This document shows positions 27,963 through 37,075 of a stretch of 64,000 nt of DNA, piece by piece. Below the pieces are notes generated by a model. It searched no databases. It was not told the DNA's origin and saw nothing but the letters and a program-made list of their open reading frames with translations. The translations under genes and the position numbers were made by a program. The DNA is from Aminobacter sp039907765 (lineage in GTDB: Bacteria > Pseudomonadota > Alphaproteobacteria > Rhizobiales > Rhizobiaceae). The stretch's first letter is position 1, and each line of letters starts with the position of its first letter. Location of the stretch: the NCBI RefSeq assembly GCF_039907765.1, contig NZ_JARDJI010000007.1, forward strand, positions 124,001 to 188,000. The letters run 5' to 3'.

Positions 27963-28068
27963 GCACCCGCCGGGGGAGGAGGATCCGGCGGGTGCGTTAG
28001 GGTGGTCGGCTTCGGGAGGAGGAGTAAGCCGACCGGATCCGGCAGGGTCGGGGAGGAGGTCGACCCTG
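27963..28068 (-). ncRNA. Anti-SD hairpin sRNA, group C (proximal to DUF1127)
   Basis: Three minus-strand hairpins in order: 28043-28068 (8-bp stem CAGGGTCG/CGACCCTG), 28004-28034 (9-bp stem GGTCGGCTT/AAGCCGACC), and 27963-27995 (11-bp stem GCACCCGCCGG/CCGGCGGGTGC). All three loops contain an exact CCUCCUCCC. Stems differ from groups A and B but stay paired, while loops are constant, which is the covariation expected of a functional RNA. It begins about 13 bases after the stop codon of the second DUF1127 gene, as in the Rhodobacter DUF1127-CcsR transcript. Confidence 0.75.
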
Positions 28069-28081
28069 GCGGAAACTGCAA

Positions 28082-28222
28082 TTAGATGGCGCGGCGGGCG
28101 ATCGCCGAGATTTCACCGCGGTTGATGCCGAGGTCGGCAAGCTGGCGGTTCGACAGGCGGCCCAGCTCGTTCACCGTCTCGCGATAAGCGCGCCAGTTGC
28201 GGTAAGTGCGGAGCAAGTTCAT
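28082..28222 (-). CDS. DUF1127 micro-protein, second copy
   Basis: 46-residue basic protein, beginning MNLLRTYRNWRAYRETVNEL and ending with the DUF1127 signature LADLGINRGEI. It is about three-quarters identical to the gene just upstream (28265-28405), so the two are a tandem duplication. A purine-rich AAAAGAGAA precedes the ATG. DUF1127 proteins are short, arginine-rich and often stress-linked; in Rhodobacter the DUF1127 protein CcaF1 is encoded upstream of the CcsR sRNAs and may bind RNA. The array of anti-SD hairpins starts 13 bases after this stop codon. Confidence 0.9.
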   Translation of the reverse strand: MNLLRTYRNWRAYRETVNELGRLSNRQLADLGINRGEISAIARRAI

Positions 28223-28264
28223 TTTCGTTCTCTTTTCGGTTCGTACGGTTTTGAGAGCCGACGC

Positions 28265-28405
28265 TTAGATGGCTTTACGCGCGACGAAGTGGATGTCGCT
28301 GCGGGTGATGCCCAGGTCGGTCAGTTCACGGTTCGACAGGCGGCTCAGCTCGTTCACGGTGTCGCGATAGCGGCGCCAGTTGCGGTAATTGCGGATCAGG
28401 TTCAT
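28265..28405 (-). CDS. DUF1127 micro-protein, first copy
   Basis: 46-residue basic protein: MNLIRNYRNWRRYRDTVNEL, then LSNRELTDLGITRSDI, the DUF1127 core. A longer in-frame reading from 28501 exists, but the paralogue alignment and family length fix the start at 28405. It is the first gene after the candidate promoter at 28451-28479. It is separated by 42 bases from the second copy, with which it is probably cotranscribed. Confidence 0.9.
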   Translation of the reverse strand: MNLIRNYRNWRRYRDTVNELSRLSNRELTDLGITRSDIHFVARKAI

Positions 28406-28450
28406 CTTCGTATCCCGTTCGTCTTTTTTCGCTTCGTGTTTACGGGGCGT

Positions 28451-28479
28451 AGATAGGTCCGCGCTGATCAAAAATGAAG
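28451..28479 (-). promoter_or_regulatory. Candidate promoter for the DUF1127-sRNA unit
   Basis: On the minus strand CTTCAT (28474-28479), a 17-base spacer and CTATCT (28451-28456) resemble the alphaproteobacterial consensus CTTGAC-N17-CTATAT (4/6 and 5/6). The leader would be about 40 bases. A heat-shock (RpoH) promoter is an alternative, as for Rhodobacter ccaF1, but I do not see a clear one. Confidence 0.42.
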
Positions 28480-28629
28480 CGCTATGCTCGCATGGCAGCA
28501 ATGCGTTTTGTGCATTGCACCATTAATCGGCATTCACCCTTTGGTCACAATTGTGGCCGAATCGAATTTTTGCCATACTAGACAACGGCTTGGGGTGATC
28601 GTGCGGTGCATGATGGGGGAGGGTGACGC

Positions 28630-29733
28630 GTGGCGAGCCATGCAACCAAGGTGAAGATGGACATCGCCCGCTGGGCAGATGGCGGGCTCATCGACCGTGC
28701 CACGGCCGATGCGCTGGTCCGCGACGTCGAGGCCAACGAGCGCAACGGGCTCAACTTCGGCTCGATCCTGGCGGTGATGGCAGCGCTTCTGTTCGCGGCG
28801 GCCATTCTCATCCTCGTCGCGGCCAATTGGGAGGCGATACCGCGCCTGGCCAGGGTTGGCGGGCTGTTTGCCCTCATCCTTGCAGGCTATGTCGGCGGCG
28901 CCGTGCTCAAGCAGCGCGGCCATGGCGGCCTGGCCGAAGCGCTCTGGCTGATCGGCGCAGCTGCCTTCGGTGGCTCGATCGCCCTGATCGGCCAGATGTA
29001 TCATTTCTCCGGCGACGAGGCGGCCGCCATCGTCACCTGGTGCATCGGGACGGGAATTGCAGCGGCGGCGCTGCGCTCCAATGCGCTCACCGTCGCCGCG
29101 GTAGGCATTGCCGACTTCTGGCTGGTCACCAAGGGCTTCGAGCTGTTCCGGCGCGCGGATTTTCCGCATCTGTTTCCTGCGTTCATGGCCGTCCTCTGGG
29201 CGCTTTCCTATTGGACCGACAGCCGCGCGGCACGGCACCTGATCCTGCTCTCGCTCGTTCTCTATGCGGTGCTCCTGGGCATCGACTACGACGTTATGCC
29301 GGTGGGAACGGTACTGGCGCTGGTGTCGGCCGTGCTGCTGGCGGTATCGGCCCTGGCGGCGGCTCCCGTCGAAAGCGTCGTCCGCCTGGGCGGGCGCCTG
29401 CCGCTGCACGCATTGATCGGCTTCCTGACCGGGATGGCATTGCTGCAGTTCGACCTTGCCGAGGACGACGGTTTCGCCATTGCGGCGGCCGTGGCGCTTG
29501 CCGTGATCGCTGCGGTCATCGTCTTCCTGGGCCGCGAGAGCCGGGCCTTGCGCTGGGTCGCCTATCTCGGCTTCGCCTTCGAACTGGCGATCGTCTACGT
29601 CGCCACCGTGGGCAGCATGCTGGGCACGGCGGGCTTCTTCTTCGCAGCCGCAATAATTCTCGCCGGTCTCGCCTACGCGATCATCCGCATAGAGCGGCGG
29701 ATGAAGGCCCAGGCAGCAGGGGGAGCCGCATGA
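28630..29733 (+). CDS. DUF2157 multi-span membrane protein
   Basis: 367-residue membrane protein. A soluble N-terminal segment (ARWADGGLIDRATADALV, typical of DUF2157) is followed by about 10 hydrophobic helices, with a repeated ALIGQMYHFSGDEAA-like loop near residue 120 that is common in this family. The start is a GTG with GGGGGAGG upstream. Its stop overlaps the start of the GDYXXLXY gene (ATGA), and the two families usually occur together. No biochemical function is known to me. Confidence 0.85.
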   Translation: MASHATKVKMDIARWADGGLIDRATADALVRDVEANERNGLNFGSILAVMAALLFAAAILILVAANWEAIPRLARVGGLFALILAGYVGGAVLKQRGHGGLAEALWLIGAAAFGGSIALIGQMYHFSGDEAAAIVTWCIGTGIAAAALRSNALTVAAVGIADFWLVTKGFELFRRADFPHLFPAFMAVLWALSYWTDSRAARHLILLSLVLYAVLLGIDYDVMPVGTVLALVSAVLLAVSALAAAPVESVVRLGGRLPLHALIGFLTGMALLQFDLAEDDGFAIAAAVALAVIAAVIVFLGRESRALRWVAYLGFAFELAIVYVATVGSMLGTAGFFFAAAIILAGLAYAIIRIERRMKAQAAGGAA

Positions 29734-30314
29734 TGTCCCGCTACAAGCTCATCGTTGCGGCGATCGTGCTCGCGCTGGCGCAAATCGGCTTCCTGGGCTG
29801 GATGATCGCCGGGAGGGCAGCGCTGCTGCGCAGCGGCCAGGAGGTGCTGCTCAAGGTCGAGCCGGTCGATCCGCGCGACCTGCTGCGTGGCGACTACGTG
29901 CGCCTTGGCTACGACATTTCGCGCCTGCCGGCGGAAAGGATCGCCAACCTGCCTGAGGGCGAGACGACCTCTGCGGAAGGGCCGATCGTGGTGCGCCTCA
30001 AGAAGGATGCCGACGGCTTCTGGCGTGCCGTGAGCGCCTGGCTGGGCAGTGCGGCGCTGACGCCGGCGGCGGCCGACGAGGTCGATCTTCGCGGCGAGAT
30101 CTCCGGCGGCTGGAGCCTGGCTCCGGGTTCCGAGATCGGCGTGGAATATGGCATCGAACGCTTCTACGTGCCGGAAGGCGAGGGCCTGGCCATCGAGCGC
30201 GACATGCGGATGCGCAGCTTCGGCATCAGGGTGGCGGTCGGCAAGGACGGCAGCGGCCAGATCAAGGCGCTGATGGACGGCGACACGATGCTGTTCGAGG
30301 AACCGCTCTATTGA
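29730..30314 (+). CDS. GDYXXLXY-domain protein
   Basis: 194-residue protein with one N-terminal membrane helix (about residues 6-26) and an extracytoplasmic domain that carries the name-giving motif RGDYVRLGYDISRL near residue 55. The C-terminal part contains an EYGIERFYVPEGEG strand. Translationally coupled to the DUF2157 gene through an ATGA overlap, so the two are likely partners in the inner membrane. Function unknown. Confidence 0.85.
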   Translation: MMSRYKLIVAAIVLALAQIGFLGWMIAGRAALLRSGQEVLLKVEPVDPRDLLRGDYVRLGYDISRLPAERIANLPEGETTSAEGPIVVRLKKDADGFWRAVSAWLGSAALTPAAADEVDLRGEISGGWSLAPGSEIGVEYGIERFYVPEGEGLAIERDMRMRSFGIRVAVGKDGSGQIKALMDGDTMLFEEPLY

Positions 30315-30359
30315 GCGAGCCGGCTGCCGCACAGCTCCGGCGGCACTGGCTGTGGCGCC

Positions 30360-30821
30360 TTACGCCTCCACGGCCACGATCGCTTCGATCTCGACGGTGA
30401 TGTTGTCCGGCAGCGAGCCGAAGCCGACCGCCGAACGGGCGTGACGCCCGCGCTCGCCGAAGACCTCGAGCAGGAGGTCGGAACAGCCGTTGATGACCTT
30501 GGGATGCGCTTCGAAGTCCGGCACGGCGTTGACCATGCCAAGCAGCTTGATGACGCGCCGCACCTTCGACAGGTCGCCGATGGCCGAATGGATCACGGCA
30601 AGCAGGTTGAGGCCTGTGAGGCGGGCGTCGTCATAGGCCTGATCGAGACCGATTTCGGCGCCGACCTTGCCCCTCCGGAGCATGCCGTCTGCCTGGCGCG
30701 GTCCCTGTCCAGACAGATAGAGGATGTTGTCTTCGCGCACGAACGGCACGTAGGTTGCGATGGGAGCGGGCGGCGGCGGCAGGGAGAGGCCCAGCGCCGC
30801 CAGTCGGTCGTATGGGGTCAT
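30360..30821 (-). CDS. RidA-family (YjgF/YER057c/UK114) protein
   Basis: 153-residue RidA-family protein. Landmarks: NILYLSGQGPRQADG, ARLTGLNLLAVIHSAIGDL and the C-terminal HARSAVGFGSLPDNITVEIEAI, in which the Arg aligned with the catalytic RidA Arg105 is kept. RidA members deaminate reactive enamine/imine intermediates made by PLP enzymes; other subgroups have different roles. Its ATG overlaps the stop codon of the preceding ABC ATPase gene, so it is the last gene of the RpiR-controlled operon and probably handles an imine or related intermediate of that pathway. Confidence 0.88.
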   Translation of the reverse strand: MTPYDRLAALGLSLPPPPAPIATYVPFVREDNILYLSGQGPRQADGMLRRGKVGAEIGLDQAYDDARLTGLNLLAVIHSAIGDLSKVRRVIKLLGMVNAVPDFEAHPKVINGCSDLLLEVFGERGRHARSAVGFGSLPDNITVEIEAIVAVEA

Positions 30822-31821
30822 TGGCTCGATGTCTGCTGTTCTGCGAGTTCAGCCTGGCGGATGCAGGCGACGCTGTGGCCTGGGCCGACCGTTTCGCGCG
30901 CCGGCACGGTCTCTGCGCAGGCGGCGACCGCGTGCAGGCAGCGAGTGCGGAACACGCAGCCGGACGGCGGGTTGAGCGGGCTCGGGATGTCTCCCTGCAG
31001 GATGACGCGCTCGCGCCGCACGGTGGGGTCCGGCACCGGGGCGGTCGCCAGCAGCGCGCGCGTATAGGGGTGGCGCGGGTTGGCGTAGACGGAGCGCGCC
31101 GGCCCCTGCTCCATGATCCGCCCGAGATAGAGCACGACGATCTCGTCGCACAGATACTCCACCACCGTCAGGTCGTGGGAGATGAAGATCATGGTCAGGC
31201 CGAGCTCGCGCTGCAGCTCCTGGATCAGGTTCAGCACCTGCGCCTGCACCGACACGTCGAGCGCCGAGACCGGCTCGTCGGCGATGATCAGCTCGGGTTC
31301 GACCGCGAGCGCCCGCGCGATGCCCACGCGCTGACGCTGGCCGCCGGAGAACTCGTTGGGGTAGCGCCGCCCGTGCTCGGGCGAAAGCCCCACGCGCGTC
31401 AACAATTCATCGATCCTCGCCTGGCGGGCAGCGCCCTTGGCCAGCCCGTGCGTGTCGATCGCCTCGCCGATGATGTCGCGCACGCGCATGCGCGGGTTGA
31501 GGCTGGAATAGGGGTCCTGGAAGATGATCTGCAGCCGCCGCCGATAGGCGCGCAGCGCCTTCTCGGACAGGCCGAAGAGGTCGACGCCGTCGAACACGGC
31601 CTGTCCGGAGGAAGGCTCCACCAGGCGAAGCAGGCAGCGTCCGGCGGTGGTCTTGCCCGAGCCGGATTCGCCGACGATGCCGACGATCTGGCCGCGCCGG
31701 ACATCGAACGAGATGTCCTCGACCGCCTTGACCGGGCCGCTGCCGGTCGAGAACTGCTTGCTCAGGCCGCGCACCGACAGCAGGATTTCGGCGTCGCCGG
31801 CGGAGGTTTGTCGGGCGTCGG

Positions 31822-31825
<4 letters not shown>
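30818..31825 (-). CDS. Dipeptide/oligopeptide-type ABC importer ATPase (DppF/OppF-like)
   Basis: 335-residue ATPase. Walker A GESGSGKTTAGRCL, signature FSGGQRQRVGIARAL, Walker B LIIADEPVSALDVS and the C-terminal oligo_HPY zinc-finger-like extension with CVFRTRCLHAVAAC are seen. It pairs with the DppD-like ATPase next door (4-base overlap) to energise the two permeases. The specificity of the system is set by the binding protein at 34735-36261. Confidence 0.92.
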
Positions 31826-32873
<1,048 letters not shown>

Positions 32874-32877
<4 letters not shown>

Positions 32878-33734
32878 AGGTCCTTGCGCAGGCGCGGATC
32901 GAGCAGATCGCGCAGCCCGTCGCCGACGAGCTGCAGCGACAGCACGGTGAGGATGATGGCGAGGCCCGGGAAGATCGTGACCCAGTCGGCCTGGCCGACA
33001 TATTGGCGGCCGGACGCGATCATCGTGCCCCAGGTCGGGATTTCCGGGCTGACGCCGACGCCGAGGAAGGAGAGGCCGGCTTCGGCGAGCATCGCATAGG
33101 CGAAGATGAAGGTGGCCTGCACCAGGATCGGCGAGACGAGGTTGCGCAGCACGTGCCGCGTCATGATGCGCCAGGTCGGCACGCCGAGGGCGCGCGCGGC
33201 CTCGACATAGGGCAGTTCGCGGATCACCAGCGTCGAGGCGCGCACGATGCGGGCGAGGCGCGGGGCGTAGACGATGCCGAGCGCGATGATGACGGTGGCG
33301 AGCGACGGCCCAAGGGCAGCCACCAGCGCGATCGCCAGCAGGATGTCCGGAAACGCCATCATCGCGTCGATGATGCGCGAGACCACGCCGTCCGCCTTGC
33401 GGAAAAAGCCCGCGACGACGCCGAGCGTGATGCCGACGACGCCGGCCAGCGCAGTGGCCGCGGCGCCGACCACCAGCGACAGCTGGCCGGCATAGATGGT
33501 GCGGCTGAAGACGTCGTGGCCGAACTCGTCGGTGCCGAAGAACCAGGTCGCGCTCGGCGGCTTCAGCCGGTTGACGATCGACAGCTTGTTCGGCGCGTAG
33601 GGCGCGATCAGCGGCGCGAGCACGGCGAGCAGCGTGATCGTCGCGATGACGGCGAGCCCGATCGCCAGCGTGCGGCGCTGTAGGATGAGGGTGGAGATGC
33701 GCGGAGCGTCCACGCCGGCGGAGGAGGCAGCCAT
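32874..33734 (-). CDS. Dipeptide-type ABC importer permease (DppC-like)
   Basis: 286-residue inner-membrane permease of the BPD_transp_1 family. It has an N-terminal helix, a cytoplasmic start with FGTDEFGHDVFSRTIYAGQ (typical DppC), and the EAA loop YVEAARALGVPTWRIMTRHVL. The C-terminal SFLGVGVSPEIPTWGTMI is diagnostic. It begins within the stop codon of the DppB-like gene (TGATG) and overlaps the ATPase, so it is translationally coupled on both sides. Confidence 0.93.
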
Positions 33735-34675
33735 CAGTAACGCACCCGCGGATCGATCATGAGGTAGAGCATGTCGATGCCGAAATTGATGAGGACGTAG
33801 ATCGCGGCGATGACGAGCAGGGCGCCCTGGATCACGGGATAGTCACGGCGCAGCACGGCCGAGACGACGAGATTGCCGACGCCGGGCAGGCTGAACACCG
33901 TTTCGGTGACGACGGCGCCGGAAACCAAAAGCGCTGCGGTCAAGCCCACGACGGTGAGCACCGGGATCAGCGCGTTCTTGAACGCGTGCTTCATGACGAC
34001 GCGGAATTCGCCCATGCCCTTGGAACGGGCCGTGCGCACGTAGTCGTCGTTGAGCACGTCGAGCATCGAGGCGCGGGTGAAGCGGGTAATGAGCGCGGAC
34101 GAGACGACGCCGAGCGCCGTTGCCGGCAGGACGAGGTGGCTCATGCGCGTCAGGAACGACGCGTCTGGCCCACCGTAGCCCGCGACCGGGAACCAGCCCA
34201 AGCGCACGGCGAAGACCTGGATCAGGATGAGGCCGAGCCAGAAGCTCGGGATGCTCGCGGCCAGCATGGTGAGCGTGGTGACCGACTGGTCGAACAGGCT
34301 GCCGCGCCGATAGGCCGACATGATGCCGACCGGCAGGGCGATGGCACTGGCGATCAGGATGGCGAACAGGGTGAGGAAGAAGGTCGGCTCGGCGCGGTCG
34401 AGCAGGGCGCTCGCCACCGGCATGTCGAGGAAGATCGAGTGGCCGAGGTCGCCGCGCGCCAGCTGGGCGAGGAAGTAGACATACTGAATGGGCAGCGGCT
34501 GGTCGAGGCCGAGGCGCACGCGCAGCGCCTCGACGTCGGCCGGTGTCGCATCCGGGCCGAGCATGACGGCTGCCGGATCGCCGGGCGCTACGCGCACGAT
34601 GATGAAGACGATCGTGACGACCGTGAACATCACGGTGAGCATGCCGAGGAGGCGCTGCAGGACGTATCGTGTCAT
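33734..34675 (-). CDS. Dipeptide-type ABC importer permease (DppB-like)
   Basis: 313-residue permease. It starts MTRYVLQRLLGMLTVMF and carries the DppB N-terminal block VRVAPGDPAAVM, the LGLDQPLPIQYVYFLAQLARGDLGHS segment in two halves, and the EAA loop DYVRTARSKGMGEFRVVMKH. Six membrane helices are expected. It lies 59 bases downstream of the binding-protein gene, a gap occupied by a strong hairpin. Confidence 0.93.
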   Translation of the reverse strand: MTRYVLQRLLGMLTVMFTVVTIVFIIVRVAPGDPAAVMLGPDATPADVEALRVRLGLDQPLPIQYVYFLAQLARGDLGHSIFLDMPVASALLDRAEPTFFLTLFAILIASAIALPVGIMSAYRRGSLFDQSVTTLTMLAASIPSFWLGLILIQVFAVRLGWFPVAGYGGPDASFLTRMSHLVLPATALGVVSSALITRFTRASMLDVLNDDYVRTARSKGMGEFRVVMKHAFKNALIPVLTVVGLTAALLVSGAVVTETVFSLPGVGNLVVSAVLRRDYPVIQGALLVIAAIYVLINFGIDMLYLMIDPRVRY

Positions 34676-34696
34676 CGATCGGCTCCCGTTCGTCCC

Positions 34697-34722
34697 TCCG
34701 GCGCGGCCGTGGCCGCGCCGGA
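34697..34722. terminator. GC-rich hairpin between binding protein and permease genes
   Basis: A 12-base arm TCCGGCGCGGCC pairs perfectly with GGCCGCGCCGGA around a 2-base centre, so the effective loop is CGTG. There is no U tract. Such elements commonly follow binding-protein genes and stabilise the upstream mRNA or partly stop transcription, giving more binding protein than permease. Confidence 0.6.
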
Positions 34723-34734
34723 AAGACCTGGCTG

Positions 34735-36261
34735 TTACTTGGACAGGTAGGCGTTCCAGAAGTACGGCCAGGCCGAGGGCGTGAAGCCTCCGAGCTTGGG
34801 CGACTTGGCCGACAGGGCGTTGAAGTTGCCGACCTTGTAGAAGGGCGCCTCGTCATAGATCAGCTTCTGGATGTCCGACCAGATGGCGACGCGCCTTTCC
34901 GGATCCATCTCGGTGTTGAGCGCGACCACCAGCTTGTCCTTGGCCTCGCTCGCCCACCAGCCCGGATAGGACGAAGGCAGCGGAGCGATCAACGCAGGAT
35001 CCGGCAGGAAGGGGCTGTGGGTGATGAAGATGTCCCACAGCGCAGGTTCCGCGCGGCGCTGCACCAGCGTCGCCCAGTCGACCACGTCGAGCTGCACCGC
35101 AAGCCCCGCCGCCTTGAGATATTCGGCCGCGACCTGCGCCATCTTGTAGTGGAACTCGTACTGCCGGCTGGTCAGGATGCGGATCGGCTTGCCGTCGTAG
35201 CCGGCTTCGGTCGCCAGTTCCTTGGCCTTGTCCGGGTTGCCCTGGTTATAGGGCTCGATGCCGGCGTCCGACCGCCACTGATAGCCTTCGGGATAGAGGG
35301 CGCCGTCGACGGCGAAGAAGTCAGGCTTGCCGAAGGCGGCGGCCAGCATGTCCTCCGAATTGAGTGCCGCCTGCACGGCCTTGCGCAGGCCGGGCTTGGT
35401 CATCATGCCTTCCTTGTTGTTCATGATGAACATCGGCCAGCCGAAGGACTTGAGAACCAGCGGCTCGGTCTTGGCCTGGCCGTTGAGGCGATCGAAGGCC
35501 TCGACGGGCAGCAGATCGGCATAGTCGTACTGGCCGGCAATGGCGCCCTCGACACGGGTGTTGGCGTCCGGAACCGGCACGAAGCGGATCTCGTCGAGAT
35601 ATTGCTTGCGCGCGCCGCCAAAGCCGTCCGGCTCGCCATCGCGCGACTTGTAGCCGTCGAAGCGTACGAGCTGGAGATACTGGTCGGGCTTGCGCTCCTT
35701 GATCATGTAGGGGCCGGTGCCGACATATTCGGACAGGGTTTCGCCGATCTTCTCGGACGGCAGGACGACGGCAGCGGAGTTGTTGAAGGCGAGCAGGGCC
35801 GTCAGCGGCGCGAAGGGCTGCTTCAGCGTGATGCGGACGGTGTAGTCGTCGACGGCCTCGAGCTTGTCGAGATTGGCGGCGACGAGCTTGCCGCGCGAGG
35901 CGACCTCCAGCCAGCGCTTCAGCGAGGCGACCACGTCCTCGGAGGTCATCGCCGAGCCGTCGTGGAAGACGATGCCCTGGCGTAGCTTGATGGTGTGCAC
36001 CTTGCCGTCGGCGGAGACCTCCGGCAGGCCCTCGGCCAGCAGCGGCGTGACGTTCCAGTTCTTGTCGAACGTGTAGAGTGTCTCGAAGAAGTGCTGCGTG
36101 ACCATGCCGAGCAGGTCGCCCGTCGCGGTCATCGGATCGAGCGTGGTCAGTTCGCCGATCGTCGCGACGTTGACGACGCCGCCTCGTTCCTGTGCAAATG
36201 CCTGTGTCGTTGCCAGCATGCTCGCGCCTGCCAGACCTGCGATAATCAGTTTCCTCAGCAT
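34735..36261 (-). CDS. Periplasmic substrate-binding protein of the peptide-type ABC importer
   Basis: 508-residue SBP_bac_5-family (DppA/OppA class) binding protein. A signal peptide MLRKLIIAGLAGASMLATTQ ends at about AFAQ (residue 24). The mature part shows the class start GGVVNVATIGELTTLDPM, the FHDGSAMTSEDVVASLKRW block and a C-terminal WPYFWNAYLS. The class binds peptides, but also nickel chelates, opines and glycosides, so the ligand is open. It is upstream of its permeases and downstream of the creatininase-family gene, so the ligand is presumably the substrate of the operon's enzymes. Confidence 0.92.
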   Translation of the reverse strand: MLRKLIIAGLAGASMLATTQAFAQERGGVVNVATIGELTTLDPMTATGDLLGMVTQHFFETLYTFDKNWNVTPLLAEGLPEVSADGKVHTIKLRQGIVFHDGSAMTSEDVVASLKRWLEVASRGKLVAANLDKLEAVDDYTVRITLKQPFAPLTALLAFNNSAAVVLPSEKIGETLSEYVGTGPYMIKERKPDQYLQLVRFDGYKSRDGEPDGFGGARKQYLDEIRFVPVPDANTRVEGAIAGQYDYADLLPVEAFDRLNGQAKTEPLVLKSFGWPMFIMNNKEGMMTKPGLRKAVQAALNSEDMLAAAFGKPDFFAVDGALYPEGYQWRSDAGIEPYNQGNPDKAKELATEAGYDGKPIRILTSRQYEFHYKMAQVAAEYLKAAGLAVQLDVVDWATLVQRRAEPALWDIFITHSPFLPDPALIAPLPSSYPGWWASEAKDKLVVALNTEMDPERRVAIWSDIQKLIYDEAPFYKVGNFNALSAKSPKLGGFTPSAWPYFWNAYLSK

Positions 36262-36301
36262 GTTCGCCTCCCTTTATCCATTCGAAGTGCTGGTGAAGTA
36301 T

Positions 36302-37063
36302 TCAGTTAGCCTTTGCCAGTGACGCGATGACGCGCTCCATCTGGTCGACCACGGCCTCGGTGATGCGCTCGCCCTTGGCGGCTGTCGCGGTCGACGGATC
36401 GCCGACCACGCCGGTGCCCCCCGACATCTGGTGCATGGTGCGGAACAGCGCGCCGCGGGCGGCGCGGATCATGTCGGCGTTGGCCCAGTCGAAGGTCTCG
36501 ACATAGGACATGTCGCCGATCAGCTCGCGGCGCACGCTGTCGGGCGCCGCCAGCAGCATCAGCGAGGTCTCGAACTCGCAGGCGTGGTTGACGCCGGCGA
36601 AGCCGCTTTCCCGGATCGCTTCGAGCTCTGGTGCCGCAAGGCGCCACCAGGTGAGCATGGCCATGCGGCAGTCGCGATGGCGCGAGCCGAAGGTTTCGAG
36701 CAGCACCTGTCCGATGGCCTGGTTGCCGCCGTGGCTGTTGAACAGGACGATGTTGGTGAAGCCGTGGCGCACCACGCTTTCCAGTATGTCGCCGACATAG
36801 GCGAGGAAGGTCTCGTGGCGGATGCTCAGCGTCCCGGCAAATTCCATATGGTGCTCGGAGCAGCAGACCTTGACCTGCGGCAGGATGAGAACCTGATCGC
36901 CCATCCGCGCCTCCAGCCGGTCGAGGAAATGGCCGCCGATGGCGACGTCGGTGTCGATCGCAAGGTGCGGCCCGTGCTGCTCGATGGCGGCGACGTTGAG
37001 CACGACCGGGATCGACCGATCCAATCCGGCGAACTCGTTTGTGGTGAGTTTTTCCCAGCGCAT
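36302..37063 (-). CDS. Creatininase-family amidohydrolase
   Basis: 253-residue metal-dependent amidohydrolase. The creatininase ligands can be read: E28-x-H30 (AAIEQHG), D39 (HLAIDTD), H111 (FNSHGGNQ), and H160/E163 in NHACEFETS. Family members cleave cyclic or linear amides (creatinine, formamide-pyrimidine type). Its start lies 12 bases after the stop codon of the enolase-superfamily gene, and the binding protein follows 40 bases downstream. The amide bond it cleaves is presumably in the imported compound; the actual substrate is unknown. Confidence 0.88.
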   Translation of the reverse strand: MRWEKLTTNEFAGLDRSIPVVLNVAAIEQHGPHLAIDTDVAIGGHFLDRLEARMGDQVLILPQVKVCCSEHHMEFAGTLSIRHETFLAYVGDILESVVRHGFTNIVLFNSHGGNQAIGQVLLETFGSRHRDCRMAMLTWWRLAAPELEAIRESGFAGVNHACEFETSLMLLAAPDSVRRELIGDMSYVETFDWANADMIRAARGALFRTMHQMSGGTGVVGDPSTATAAKGERITEAVVDQMERVIASLAKAN

Positions 37064-37075
37064 CTGCGTCTACCC

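Noticed and set aside
27456..28072. CRISPR array
   Set aside because: The repeats are self-complementary hairpins of different stem sequence with a shared loop, not identical direct repeats with unique spacers, and no cas genes are near.
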